DNA of 64,000 bases. Source: Yinghuangia soli (lineage in GTDB: Bacteria > Actinomycetota > Actinomycetes > Streptomycetales > Streptomycetaceae). The DNA is taken from the NCBI RefSeq assembly GCF_021502675.1, contig NZ_JAKFHA010000023.1, positions 1 through 64,000 on the forward strand, given 5' to 3'. The translations under genes were made by a program, and so were the position numbers. Shown one piece after another: positions 45,947-55,445 of the stretch. The stretch's first letter is position 1; every line of letters begins with the position of its first letter. Below the pieces are notes generated by a model that saw only the letters and a list, made by a program, of their open reading frames with translations, was not told the origin of the DNA and ran no database searches.

Positions 45947-47989
45947 GTGGCGAGCCAGACGCCCTCAGCTCAGCCCTCTCCCGACCGGCCGACGCGCGAC
46001 CGCCCCTGGGTCATGCGTACGTACGCGGGCCACTCCTCGGCCAAGGAGTCCAACGCGCTGTACCGCCGGAACCTGGCCAAGGGCCAGACCGGCCTCTCGG
46101 TCGCGTTCGACCTGCCCACGCAGACCGGCTACGACCCGGACCACGAGCTCGCCCGCGGCGAGGTCGGCAAGGTCGGCGTGCCGATCTCGCACATCGGCGA
46201 CATGCGGCAGCTCTTCGACGGCATCCCCCTGGAGGGGATGAACACGTCGATGACCATCAACGCGGTCGCGCTGTGGATGCTGGCGCTCTACCAGGTCGCC
46301 GCCGAGGAGCAGGGCGCGGACATCGCCAAGCTCAACGGGACCACGCAGAACGACATCATCAAGGAGTACCTGTCGCGCGGGACGTACGTCTTCCCGCCCG
46401 GGCCCTCCCTGAAGCTCATCACCGACACGGTCGCGTACACCGTCTCGAACATCCCCAAGTGGAACCCGATCAACATCTGCAGCTACCACCTGCAGGAGGC
46501 CGGGGCCACGCCGGTGCAGGAGATCGCGTACGCGATGTGCACCGCGATCGCCGTGCTGGACGCGGTGCGCGACAGCGGCCAGGTGCCGGCCGAGCGCATG
46601 GGCGAGGTCGTGCAGCGCATCTCCTTCTTCGTGAACGCCGGCGTGCGGTTCGTCGAGGAGATGTGCAAGATGCGCGCCTTCGTCGAGCTGTGGGACGAAC
46701 TCACCCGGGAGCGCTACGGCGTCACCGACGCGAAGGCCCGCCGCTTCCGCTACGGCGTGCAGGTCAACTCGCTCGGCCTGACCGAGGCGCAGCCCGAGAA
46801 CAACGTGCAGCGCATCGTGCTGGAGATGCTCGCCGTCACGCTGTCCAAGGACGCCCGGGCCCGCGCGGTGCAACTGCCCGCCTGGAACGAGGCGCTGGGC
46901 CTGCCGCGCCCGTGGGACCAGCAGTGGTCGCTGCGGATCCAGCAGGTCCTGGCGTACGAGTCGGACCTGCTCGAGTACGACGACATCTTCACCGGCTCCG
47001 TGGTGGTCGAGCGCAAGGTCGCCGACCTGATCGCGGGCGCCAAGGAGGAGATCGACCGGGTCCAGGCGATGGGCGGCGCGGTCGCCGCGATCGAGTCCGG
47101 CTACATGAAGTCGCAGCTGGTCGCCTCGCACGCGGCCCGCCGGGCGCGCATCGAGGGCGGCGACGAGATCGTCGTCGGCGTCAACAAGTTCGAGACCACC
47201 GAGCCGAACCCGCTCACCGCGGACCTGGATGCGGCGATCTTCGTGCCGGACGCCGCGGTCGAGACCGCGGCCGCCGCTGCGGTGCAGGCCTGGCGCGCGG
47301 ACCGCGACCAGGCGGCCGCCGACGCGGCCCTGGACCGGCTCCGGGTCGACGCCCGGGCCTGGAAGGCCACCGGCACCAATGCCGCGGTCAACCTGATGCC
47401 CGCCACTTTGGACTGCGTGCGGGCCGGGGTGACCACCGGGGAGTGGGCGCACGCGCTGCGCGACGAGTTCGGCGAGTACCGCGCCCCGACTGGCGTCTCC
47501 GGCGTGGTCGGCGTGCAGGAGGGCGGCGCCGAGCTGACCGCGGTCCGCGAGTCGGTGCGCGCCACGGGTGAGGAACTCGGCGGCCGGCTGCGGCTGCTGG
47601 TCGGCAAGCCGGGCCTGGACGGGCACTCCAACGGCGCCGAGCAGATCGCCGTGCGGGCCCGCGACGTCGGCTTCGAGGTGGTCTACCAGGGCATCCGCCT
47701 GACCCCCGCGCAGATCGTGGCCGCCGCGGTCGAGGAGGACGTGCACTGCGTCGGCCTGTCGATCCTGTCCGGCTCGCACCTGGAGCTCATCCCGGACGTG
47801 CTGGCGCGGATGCGCGAAGCCGGCCTGGACGACGTCCCGGTCGTGGTCGGCGGCATCATCCCGGCCGCCGACGAACAGGCCCTGCTTGCCCAGGGCGTCG
47901 CCGCGGTGTTCACCCCGAAGGACTTCGGCATCACCGAGATCATGGGCCGCATCGTGGCGGAAATCCGCAAGGCCAACGAGCTGGCCTGA
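45947..47989 (+). CDS. meaA: MeaA-type B12-dependent acyl-CoA mutase (ethylmalonyl-CoA mutase-like)
   Basis: 680 residues from GTG 45947 with CGGAGGTCCC upstream. The TIM-barrel acyl-CoA domain includes MRTYAGHSSAKESNALYR, FDLPTQTGYDPDH, GMNTSMTINAVALW and NGTTQNDIIKEY. The C-terminal B12 domain has DxHxxG as Asp558-His560-Gly563 (GLDGHSNG), then SGSHLELIPDV and GGIIP. At 680 residues with both domains fused it fits MeaA/ethylmalonyl-CoA mutase better than the methylmalonyl-CoA mutase large subunit (about 730). It depends on adenosylcobalamin; the adenosyltransferase is encoded at 39136-39708. Exact substrate is inferred. Confidence 0.88.
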   Translation: MASQTPSAQPSPDRPTRDRPWVMRTYAGHSSAKESNALYRRNLAKGQTGLSVAFDLPTQTGYDPDHELARGEVGKVGVPISHIGDMRQLFDGIPLEGMNTSMTINAVALWMLALYQVAAEEQGADIAKLNGTTQNDIIKEYLSRGTYVFPPGPSLKLITDTVAYTVSNIPKWNPINICSYHLQEAGATPVQEIAYAMCTAIAVLDAVRDSGQVPAERMGEVVQRISFFVNAGVRFVEEMCKMRAFVELWDELTRERYGVTDAKARRFRYGVQVNSLGLTEAQPENNVQRIVLEMLAVTLSKDARARAVQLPAWNEALGLPRPWDQQWSLRIQQVLAYESDLLEYDDIFTGSVVVERKVADLIAGAKEEIDRVQAMGGAVAAIESGYMKSQLVASHAARRARIEGGDEIVVGVNKFETTEPNPLTADLDAAIFVPDAAVETAAAAAVQAWRADRDQAAADAALDRLRVDARAWKATGTNAAVNLMPATLDCVRAGVTTGEWAHALRDEFGEYRAPTGVSGVVGVQEGGAELTAVRESVRATGEELGGRLRLLVGKPGLDGHSNGAEQIAVRARDVGFEVVYQGIRLTPAQIVAAAVEEDVHCVGLSILSGSHLELIPDVLARMREAGLDDVPVVVGGIIPAADEQALLAQGVAAVFTPKDFGITEIMGRIVAEIRKANELA

Positions 47990-48055
47990 AGGGCCGACGA
48001 ACAGGGCTGAAAGGCCGACGTCTTGGCTTGAGCCGGTCGGAACGGAGACGGCAAG

Positions 48056-48083
48056 AAGGGCCCGCGCGACCGCGCGGGCCCTT
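48056..48083. terminator. Bidirectional terminator meaA / sugar dehydrogenase
   Basis: AAGGGCCCGCGC (48056-48067) pairs with GCGCGGGCCCTT (48072-48083), a 12-bp stem with a 4-nt loop, followed by CCGCTGCTTTCC. Confidence 0.85.
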
Positions 48084-48105
48084 CCGCTGCTTTCCGACGC
48101 TGCTG

Positions 48106-51100
48106 CTAGATCGCCGTGTTCATGTCCGTGGTGATCTCGGCTGCGCTCAACGCCCTGTTATACAGGCGTACTTCATCGATCTGGCCGGTGAAGTACTCGC
48201 CCCACACGCTGTTGCCGCCGATGCGCAGGTCACCCGTTCCATTGGTGAGTGCGCCCGTCTGCGCGCGCGAGGCCACCTGGGCGCCGTTCACGTAGAAGCG
48301 CATGGTCGCGCCGTCGTACGTGAACGCGATGTGCGTCCAGGTGTTCAGGGCCAGGTTGGCCGGCGAGCCGAGGGACTGGTCGACCGTGCCGATGCGGCAG
48401 TAGCCGGCCGCCCGGTCGTCGCCGCCCGCATACAGGCCGTACGACAGGGCGTTCGTCCCGCGCTCCTTGAGCAGCACGGTCCGCCAGCCCGTCACCGACG
48501 CGGGCTTGACCCACGCTTCCATGGTCACCTTGTCGGTCATCGACAGCGACGCGCTGTTCGCCACCGTGACCCACGCGTTGGTGCCGTTGAAGGTGAGGGC
48601 CTGGCCGTACCGGCCCGCGGTCCACGCCGTGTTGGCCGCGGTGCCGTTGTTGCCGTTGCCGGACGTGTCGGCGACCGCCGTCCCGGTCCCTGCGTTGAAC
48701 CCGTACGCCGCCACCAGGCCGCTGGGTGCCGCGACTTCCTGGTAGACCGCGGTCAGGGTCTGCGCGGTGGCCAGTGCGACGATGTTGTGCGACTGGGTGC
48801 CCCCGTCCGACCACGAAACGAACTGGTACGTCTTGCCGTTGAGCGTCTGCGGCGACGGCGCCGCGATCGAGTTGGTGCCGCCGACGATGACCGTTCTGGT
48901 CACCGGCGCCGCGCTCTGCGTGGAGTTGAAGCCGAGGTTCAGGCCGGCCGGCGAACTGGCCAGCGTGATGTTCACCGTCTTCGGATCCAGCCGGACCCCC
49001 GAGGTGCCGGTCAGCCCGCCGGAGTCCGTTGCGGTGAGCCGCACTTCGAGCCACGACGGGTACTCGTGGTCGACCGCGGTGAACGTGCCGCTCGCGACGC
49101 CGTCGAGCGAGGTCACGGTGTGCTCGTGGCAGGTGCTCGGCGTCGTGCAGTGGTTCATGATCAGCGTCCAGCGCAGTGCGGACGCCGGCAGATTGCCGTC
49201 CTGCGGATCGGTGGCCCGCCCGCTGAACGGGATCGGATCGCCGACCTTCCAGGTCAGCGCGCTGGTCGGGGTGTCGATGATCGCGGTCGGCGGCGCATTG
49301 CCCGCGGTGATGGTGGTCTGCGCGGTGCCGCGCAGGCCGGTGGGGTCGGTGACGGTGAGCTGCGGCTGATAGGTACCGGGCGTGGTGTACGTCCACGACG
49401 GGGTCGCGGACGTCGAGTCGACCGTGCCGTTGCGGTCGAAGTCCCAGGCGTAGGTGAGGGTCTGGCCCGGATCCGGGTCACTGGACGTGGTCCCGCTGAA
49501 GGCCACGGCCAGCGGCACCGCGCCGCTGGTCGGGGTGGCGGTGATGCGGGCGATCGGCCGGCTGCCGGTGTAGTGGATGCGCCCGATGCGGCCGCCCTCG
49601 AAGTCGACGTAGTAGATGTCGCCGTCCGGGCCGGTCTTGAGCGCGACCGGGTTCACGGCGGTGGCCACGACGATGCGCTTCGCCGGGTCGGGCACGCCGT
49701 TCGCGTCCGGTCCCATCGCCCAGATGCAGCGGCGGCTGTGGTCGGCGAAGAACAGCGCGTTCTGGTACGCCGTGGGGTAGTTGTTGGCCGACGAGAAGGC
49801 GATACCGCTGATCGCCGAGCCGTTGGCGGTCGGGCAGCCGTCGCCCGCGACCACGGCGGCCGCGTGGTCGTAGGCGTAGTGCGGGGCCTTCACCGCGCCG
49901 GTGCCGGCCGCGTACAGGTTGTTGCACAGGTTGAGGTTGATCGACTCGTAGCCGCCCTGGCGGCCGTTGCCTTCGTAGCAGGGCCAGCCGAAGTTGGTCG
50001 CCGCGGACGTGGTGCTGATCCGGTCGACCTCCTCCCACTTGCCCCAGCCGACATCGCCCAGCCACAGCTCGCCGGTCCCGGGGCGGAAGCCCATCCGGAA
50101 CGGGTTGCGCATCCCGTACGCGAGGATCCGGCGCGCATTGGCGTCCGAGCTGCTCGCGAACGGGTTGCCGGGCGCGCCCTGGCCGGTGTTCGGGTCGATG
50201 CGGATGACGGTGCCGTCCAGGCCGGCCGCGTCGCCGGTGGTCCGCATGTCCTGCGAACGCAGCGCGCCGCCTTCGGCAGTGGGCGCGGTGAGCGCGGTGC
50301 CGACCGGGGAGGGCGCGTCGGCGCACGGGTTGGCGGGGATCGGGTCCTTGCCCGGGATCGCTCCGCTGGTGCCGGTCTGGCCGTAGTCCGCCCAGTCGAA
50401 GCTGGCGCCGTCGCCGGCCGAGGCGTACAGATAGCCGTCGGGGCCGAAGGCGAGCGAGCCGGTCGAGTGCGACGGGAACTGCTGGCACCAGTCGGTGATC
50501 AGCACCTGCTCGGGGCCTGCGGTGTTGCCGCCGCCGACCGCGGTGAGCTTGGAGAGGCGGCCGGTGATGACGCAGCCGTACGTCTGGGCGCCGGGCGGCG
50601 TCGCGCAGTTGTCCGCGCTGGTCCCGGCGGTGCCCCAGTAAGGGGCGGTCTTGCCGGGGGCGGCGTCGTGCGCGTACAGCACGAACACGGACGGGTCGGC
50701 CGGGAAGTTGGGTGAGACCTCGATGCCGAGCATGCCGCGGTCCCAGAAGTTGAACACCTGGGTGCGCAGGTCCGCGAAGACCGTCGCGGTGGGGTCGGAG
50801 AGCGAGTCGAAGACCTTGACGATCCCGGACTTCTCGGCGACGAACACCCGTCCGTCCGGCGCGAATTCGATGTCCGCGGGATCGGTGAGGCCGGAGAAGG
50901 CGGTCTGGTCCTCGAAACCGGCCGGGACGGCCGCGGCTGCTTGCGCGGCCTGCGCGGTGGTCTTGGACCGGCTTCCGCCGTCGGACGTGCTGCCGGACGC
51001 GCTTCCGGAGGTGAAGATCTCCGGGCCGGTCCGGGTACCGGACGGTGCCGGTGAGGTGTCCGCGGGCGCTGCGGCGAGCGCGCCGGTCGCGGACGGTGCG

Positions 51101-51261
51101 GTGGCGAGCATCACCGCGGCGAGCAGGGCCGCGGTCGCGGCGGCGGTGCGCCGCCGGTGCCGCGTACGCGTACGCGTGGGTGTAAGGGATTTGCGGGATA
51201 TGGGCGAGATTCGGGGTAGGCGAGAGAGCGCGCTTTTGCGCGTGCGGGTACTGCCGGTCAT
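48106..51261 (-). CDS. Secreted PQQ-type sugar dehydrogenase-like protein with PKD and LamG domains
   Basis: 1051 residues from ATG 51261 (CCAGGGGGG upstream). An Arg-rich n-region and hydrophobic stretch (about 37-65) form a signal peptide with a late Ala-x-Ala. Residues about 115-500 match the six-bladed glucose/sorbosone dehydrogenase propeller (LTDPADIEFAPDGRVFVAEKSG, RGMLGIEVSPNF, GSLAFGPDGYLYASAGDG, YGMRNPFRMGF). About 505-600 is a PKD domain (YAWDFDRNGTVDS, YTTPGTYQPQLTV). Then come a Big-like and a repeat region, and about 850-1051 is a LamG/concanavalin-like domain. It is an extracellular enzyme on sugars or wall polymers; PQQ use is assumed from the family. Confidence 0.87.
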   Translation of the reverse strand: MTGSTRTRKSALSRLPRISPISRKSLTPTRTRTRHRRRTAAATAALLAAVMLATAPSATGALAAAPADTSPAPSGTRTGPEIFTSGSASGSTSDGGSRSKTTAQAAQAAAAVPAGFEDQTAFSGLTDPADIEFAPDGRVFVAEKSGIVKVFDSLSDPTATVFADLRTQVFNFWDRGMLGIEVSPNFPADPSVFVLYAHDAAPGKTAPYWGTAGTSADNCATPPGAQTYGCVITGRLSKLTAVGGGNTAGPEQVLITDWCQQFPSHSTGSLAFGPDGYLYASAGDGASFDWADYGQTGTSGAIPGKDPIPANPCADAPSPVGTALTAPTAEGGALRSQDMRTTGDAAGLDGTVIRIDPNTGQGAPGNPFASSSDANARRILAYGMRNPFRMGFRPGTGELWLGDVGWGKWEEVDRISTTSAATNFGWPCYEGNGRQGGYESINLNLCNNLYAAGTGAVKAPHYAYDHAAAVVAGDGCPTANGSAISGIAFSSANNYPTAYQNALFFADHSRRCIWAMGPDANGVPDPAKRIVVATAVNPVALKTGPDGDIYYVDFEGGRIGRIHYTGSRPIARITATPTSGAVPLAVAFSGTTSSDPDPGQTLTYAWDFDRNGTVDSTSATPSWTYTTPGTYQPQLTVTDPTGLRGTAQTTITAGNAPPTAIIDTPTSALTWKVGDPIPFSGRATDPQDGNLPASALRWTLIMNHCTTPSTCHEHTVTSLDGVASGTFTAVDHEYPSWLEVRLTATDSGGLTGTSGVRLDPKTVNITLASSPAGLNLGFNSTQSAAPVTRTVIVGGTNSIAAPSPQTLNGKTYQFVSWSDGGTQSHNIVALATAQTLTAVYQEVAAPSGLVAAYGFNAGTGTAVADTSGNGNNGTAANTAWTAGRYGQALTFNGTNAWVTVANSASLSMTDKVTMEAWVKPASVTGWRTVLLKERGTNALSYGLYAGGDDRAAGYCRIGTVDQSLGSPANLALNTWTHIAFTYDGATMRFYVNGAQVASRAQTGALTNGTGDLRIGGNSVWGEYFTGQIDEVRLYNRALSAAEITTDMNTAI

Positions 51262-51365
51262 GAAGCCCCCCTGGACACGAACCGACGAACCGACGGGAAG
51301 AGGTGCGCCCGCACCCGGGTCGGCCGGGCACAGGGTGGCGCTGTTCCTCGCGCGAGCAGGCGGAG

Positions 51366-51436
51366 TGCAGGTGTGCCTGTGTGTCTGTATGGCTGTGTGC
51401 CTGCTGTACCTGTGTGTCCGTGTGCCGGCGGGACTG
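51366..51436. repeat. TG-rich low-complexity tract
   Basis: This is a degenerate run of GTGTGCCTGTGTGTCTGT-type units (CAGGTGTGCC, CTGTGTGTCT, GTGTGCCTGC, CTGTGTGTCCGTGTGCC). It lies upstream of the sugar-dehydrogenase gene on the minus strand and is non-coding. Confidence 0.6.
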
Positions 51437-51844
51437 AGCCGATCGCCGTCGGCACACATGGGCAGAACCTTAGGGCGGTGCGGATTGCGGTGTTGTGCCT
51501 TTGCCGTAAAGAAGACTGATGGTCTGTTAGGGAAGCCGGTGCTTTGCGTGGTTTCCTGTGGGTATCCGACGGTCGGGTGACCTCGCGTCGGTTACGCGCG
51601 TTGTGGAGAGTGGGCGAAGGTTTGGCATCGAAGGGCGCGGCAGGGCCTGGTCCGGTGGCACGCTGGTGCAGGTGTGGCGGTCGCCGAGGCGGCGCGGCAC
51701 ACTGATGATCCACATCCGGGCGGCAGCGCTCTCGGGACGGCCGCCCGGCGGCGTCCGAGCGGCCCGCGTGGCCCGCGGGGCCGGATGGGGGCCACACACC
51801 GGGGCGGGGCGCGGCAGGGGGCGGACGGGGATCGAAGGAGAGCG
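51437..51844. other. Gene-free divergent region
   Basis: About 400 bp lie between the TG-rich tract and the ATPase gene. AAAGAAGACTGATGG (51509-51523) is unusually A-rich for this genome and could lie in a promoter for either side. Nothing else is recognised. An open frame on the plus strand reaches back to 51674, but the ribosome site GAAGGAG before ATG 51845 is the better start. Confidence 0.4.
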
Positions 51845-54800
51845 ATGGACGCAACCCCGCGGGGTGTCGGGGAGGAACACCCGACCCCGCAGGGCCGGGG
51901 CGGAGCTGCGACCGGAACCCGCCAGGACTCCTCGGCGGCGGTCCGGGACACGGCATCCGGCACCTCGGCCGGGCGACCGCCCGGCGACGAGGCGCGCGAC
52001 GGACGAGGCACGGCCGACCCGGCCGGCACCCTCGCCGCGGACGCACCGGCTGTACCTACGGAGTCAGGCCCGGTCGATGCGCCTGACGCGCTGGACACAT
52101 GGGATGAGTGGGACGCACCGGAGCGGGCCGGTGGCGGGGAACGGGCCTGGGAGCAGGGCGGGGAACAGGGCACGGAACGGGGCAGGGCGGCGGAACAGCA
52201 CGGGCAGGCCGAACGGGGCGAGAGCGTGATGCGTGGGGGGACCGGACCGGGGGGTCTGGAGGACCGGGAGAGCCGTGCGGACCGCGGCTACCGGGAAGAG
52301 CGCAGAGGGGAGCGCATGGGGCGGGCGGAACGCGTCCGCTTGGCCATGCGTACGGGCGATGCAGCGGACTCGGTGACGGCGGGCTCGGTCGCGGGCTCGG
52401 ATTGGGGCTCGGATCTGGGCTTGAGCCTGGGGTCGGACGCGGGTTTGGACGCAGGTAATGGGAACGGCGCCGCTGCGGCGTCGGGCGCGGGGATGGAGAC
52501 GGAGGCGTCGACGGCGCCCGAATCGGTGTCCGATTCGGTGTCCGAATCGACGTCCGCGGCTGCTTCTGGACCGTCCGACGAGCCGGTGCGTCCGCGCCGT
52601 CCGTCACGTGTGGAATACCCGTGGCGCCGCACGCGGTTCGAGGACGACACCGACGATGCCGACGACCACGCGAGCGGCTTCGAGGACACGGCGTCACCGC
52701 TGCGCAACGGGAAGGCCAACGGCGCCGCGTCGCGTCCGGCGGACGGCACGCAGAATGGATCCGGCGCCGAGCACGACGCCCGGGCCGGAGCCGCGATCGA
52801 GGCCGCGGCCGATGCCCGGACGCAGGGCCGGGGCAAGGCTCCGGGAGCCGACCCCAGGACCGGATCCGCGTACGACGGCGTTAAGGGGCGGACGCCGGGC
52901 CAGCCGCAGAACCAAGCGCACGGACAAGGCCATTCCGCGGACCAGGGCCAGCGGCACACCCAGGCTCAAGACCGGAGCCAAGGCCAAGGCCAAGGCCAAG
53001 GCCAAGGCCAAGGCCAGGTTCGAAGCCAGGCCCAGAACCAAGCGCAGTCGCAGCCCCAGGCTCAGCCGCAGGCTCAGGGGTCGGCCCAAGGCCAGGCGTT
53101 CGGCGGCCGCACGTCGTATCCGAACGGCCTCGCCGGCCCGGGATCGCTCGTCCAACTCGCGGTGGGCAACCACCTGTTGACCATCGGCGGCCCGGACGGC
53201 AGCGAGATCGTCCCGCTGCCCGCGACCTCGCGTCCGCTGCCGGTCCGCAAGTCCGCGCCGCCTCGTTCGATCGGATACCCGCCGATAGGGCGGCAGGCCG
53301 AGATCGCCGAACTCCGCGGACTCCTCGCCCGCGGCACGTCCGTCCGCGTCGGCGGACCCGCCGGGATCGGCCGCAGCACGCTGCTGCGCTACCTGGCCTC
53401 AGGTGACGCCGCGGGAGCACCGGACGGCGTCGTCTTCCTGACCGGGCACAAGCGCGGACTGGACGACCTGCTCCAGCAGTTCCACGACGCGTGCTTCGCA
53501 GGAGAGGCGTACCGGCCGACGCGCGAGACGCTCGCCGACCTGCTGGCCGAAGTGGCGGCCCTGGTCGTCGTGGACGACCTCGACCTGCCCGCGGACGAGG
53601 TCGAGGAACTGCTGCGCATCGCACCGGAATGCGTCTTCCTGGTGGCCTCGTCGTCCAGCGGTGCCTCGGGTGCGTCCGGTGCTGCGGGAACCCACGGCAG
53701 CTCCGGCCTCGCCGCCCTGGCGGGTCTGCCGGGCGGGTCGAGCGCGTCCGGCGGGTCCGGCTTTCCCGGGCTCCCTGCGCTGCCCGGCGACAGCTCCGGA
53801 TCGCCGAGCCGGGCGGATTCGCCGTTCTACGAGATCACCCTCGGCGGCCTGCCGCAGGAGGCGGCGTTCGCGCTGCTGGCGCGCTGCGCCGGACGCGAAC
53901 TCGACGACGAGGAACTGGCCTGGTCCGCGGCGCTGTGGTTCGAGGTCGACGGGCACCCGGGCCGCTTCGCGCAGGCCGGTGCGCTGCTCGCCCGGCTGGG
54001 TACCGGCGTCCAACCCGACGATCACGACGAATTCGGCGGTCTGTCAGGGGACTTCGACCCGTTCGAGTCTTTCGACGCATTCGGCTCCGAGTTCGGGTTC
54101 GCCGCTCCGGAACTGCCGTCCCCCGGAGAGCCGCAGCTGTTCGTGCCGCGGCTCATCCCGCTGCTGTCGCGTCCGGCCCAGCAGGTGCTGCGCCTTGGCG
54201 CGGCGCTCGACGGCGTCCTGCCCGATCCTGCCCACTTGCCTGCTCTGACCGGCGCGGTCGACGCGCACGGCGCCGCCGCCGAACTCGTCGCGGCCGGCCT
54301 GGTCGTCGTCGAATCGGGCCGCTACCGGCTGGCCGGCGGCGTCGCGGACGAAGCGGCCGGGCTCATGCGCGGCCCCTCGTCATGGGCGGTCGCCGCGATG
54401 CAGCACTTCACCTGGTGGGTCTCGCACCCGACGGTGACCGCGGCGCAGGTGGCCGAGGAAGCGGACGTCATCCTCGCCTGCCTGCGCGAGGTACAGCGGC
54501 TCGGGAAGCCGAGTTCGGTACGTGTACTGGCCCGCGCGGCGGCCCCGGCGTTCGCGTCCGCCCTCCGCTTCGAGGCGTGGCACGACTGCCTGGAGATCGG
54601 CGGTGCAGCCGCGGGGGCGTCCTCCGCGGCTGCCGAACAGGCTTGGTTCCACCACGAGTTGGCCGTACTCGCACTGTGCTCGGCGGACGTCGGGCAGGCC
54701 CGCGAGCAGGCCACCGCGGCCTCGCGTCTGCGCGACGCGGGGGACAAGCGGGGGATAGCGGCCGACCGGCGGATCCTCGTCCTGGCGGGCGAACGCCCGG

Positions 54801-55342
54801 GCGCCTTCGGCATCGACACGAGCGCTGCGGCGGCCGCGGGGCGGCGCCGGGCGATGTCGGCCTCTGTGTCCGGCAAGCGCGGCGTTATGACGTTGGGCGC
54901 CGCGGGCGTGCTGGTGGCGACCCTTGCGGTCATCATCGCGATGGGCAGCGACGCACCCGGCAGCGGCGGCGGCAACACGCCGTCGACCGGCGTCACGGTC
55001 ACGGGCGGGACGGCCGACCCGGGAAGTGCCCCGGCGGGCGCGGGAATGCCGGGAGTGCCGTCCTCGGCGGGCGACCGTACGCCGGGGGGAACTCCGTCCA
55101 CGGGACGTTCCGGCAGCCGTACCCCCAGTGGCATATCCGGCACCCCGGGAACGAAGACGCCGACGTCGACCCGGGGTGCCACCACGAGACCGGCGACCCA
55201 GACCACCCCGCCGGCCAACCCGAACCCCAACCCGGGCGGGAATCAGCCGGGCAACCCGCCCCCACCCGTCCAACCGCCGCCGCAGCCCACCCCGAGCCCG
55301 ACCACCGAGTCCCCGACCGCGACGGCGACCGAAACGCCGTGA
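51845..55342 (+). CDS. Membrane P-loop (STAND-like) ATPase with extracellular Pro-rich tail
   Basis: 1165 residues from ATG 51845, with GAAGGAG upstream. Residues 1-440 are disordered, acidic and Gly/Gln-rich, with (GQ)n encoded by a hexanucleotide repeat. The ATPase domain (about 480-800) has Walker A-like GGPAGIGRST (about 503-512; Arg where Lys is expected) and Walker B ALVVVDDLDLP (about 570-580). A helical region (about 800-990) is followed by one membrane helix (about 1013-1034, MTLGAAGVLVATLAVIIAMG) and a Thr/Pro/Gly tail outside (to 1165). It lies 103 bp upstream of WXG/mycosin genes, so it is probably part of a type VII-like system. The exact family is not recognised. Confidence 0.77.
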   Translation: MDATPRGVGEEHPTPQGRGGAATGTRQDSSAAVRDTASGTSAGRPPGDEARDGRGTADPAGTLAADAPAVPTESGPVDAPDALDTWDEWDAPERAGGGERAWEQGGEQGTERGRAAEQHGQAERGESVMRGGTGPGGLEDRESRADRGYREERRGERMGRAERVRLAMRTGDAADSVTAGSVAGSDWGSDLGLSLGSDAGLDAGNGNGAAAASGAGMETEASTAPESVSDSVSESTSAAASGPSDEPVRPRRPSRVEYPWRRTRFEDDTDDADDHASGFEDTASPLRNGKANGAASRPADGTQNGSGAEHDARAGAAIEAAADARTQGRGKAPGADPRTGSAYDGVKGRTPGQPQNQAHGQGHSADQGQRHTQAQDRSQGQGQGQGQGQGQVRSQAQNQAQSQPQAQPQAQGSAQGQAFGGRTSYPNGLAGPGSLVQLAVGNHLLTIGGPDGSEIVPLPATSRPLPVRKSAPPRSIGYPPIGRQAEIAELRGLLARGTSVRVGGPAGIGRSTLLRYLASGDAAGAPDGVVFLTGHKRGLDDLLQQFHDACFAGEAYRPTRETLADLLAEVAALVVVDDLDLPADEVEELLRIAPECVFLVASSSSGASGASGAAGTHGSSGLAALAGLPGGSSASGGSGFPGLPALPGDSSGSPSRADSPFYEITLGGLPQEAAFALLARCAGRELDDEELAWSAALWFEVDGHPGRFAQAGALLARLGTGVQPDDHDEFGGLSGDFDPFESFDAFGSEFGFAAPELPSPGEPQLFVPRLIPLLSRPAQQVLRLGAALDGVLPDPAHLPALTGAVDAHGAAAELVAAGLVVVESGRYRLAGGVADEAAGLMRGPSSWAVAAMQHFTWWVSHPTVTAAQVAEEADVILACLREVQRLGKPSSVRVLARAAAPAFASALRFEAWHDCLEIGGAAAGASSAAAEQAWFHHELAVLALCSADVGQAREQATAASRLRDAGDKRGIAADRRILVLAGERPGAFGIDTSAAAAAGRRRAMSASVSGKRGVMTLGAAGVLVATLAVIIAMGSDAPGSGGGNTPSTGVTVTGGTADPGSAPAGAGMPGVPSSAGDRTPGGTPSTGRSGSRTPSGISGTPGTKTPTSTRGATTRPATQTTPPANPNPNPGGNQPGNPPPPVQPPPQPTPSPTTESPTATATETP
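52978..53018 (+). repeat. Hexanucleotide repeat (CCAAGG)6
   Basis: Six exact CCAAGG units followed by CCAGG lie inside the ATPase gene and encode alternating Gln-Gly. The unit length keeps the frame, so copy-number changes would only lengthen or shorten the disordered region. Confidence 0.9.
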
Positions 55343-55445
55343 ACTGCCTTACTGAGGGGGCGTTTCTGCGGAATGGTTGGCTAGACTCGCCCTGACCGCG
55401 GCATGGCCGCGGGAAATTGATGCTTCCACGGGGGAGGCGAGCACA

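Noticed and set aside
48028-50715. Plus-strand frame of 895 residues opposite the sugar dehydrogenase gene
   Set aside because: It is an antisense shadow with Arg/Val/Gly bias and no domain; the minus-strand frame has signal peptide and domains.
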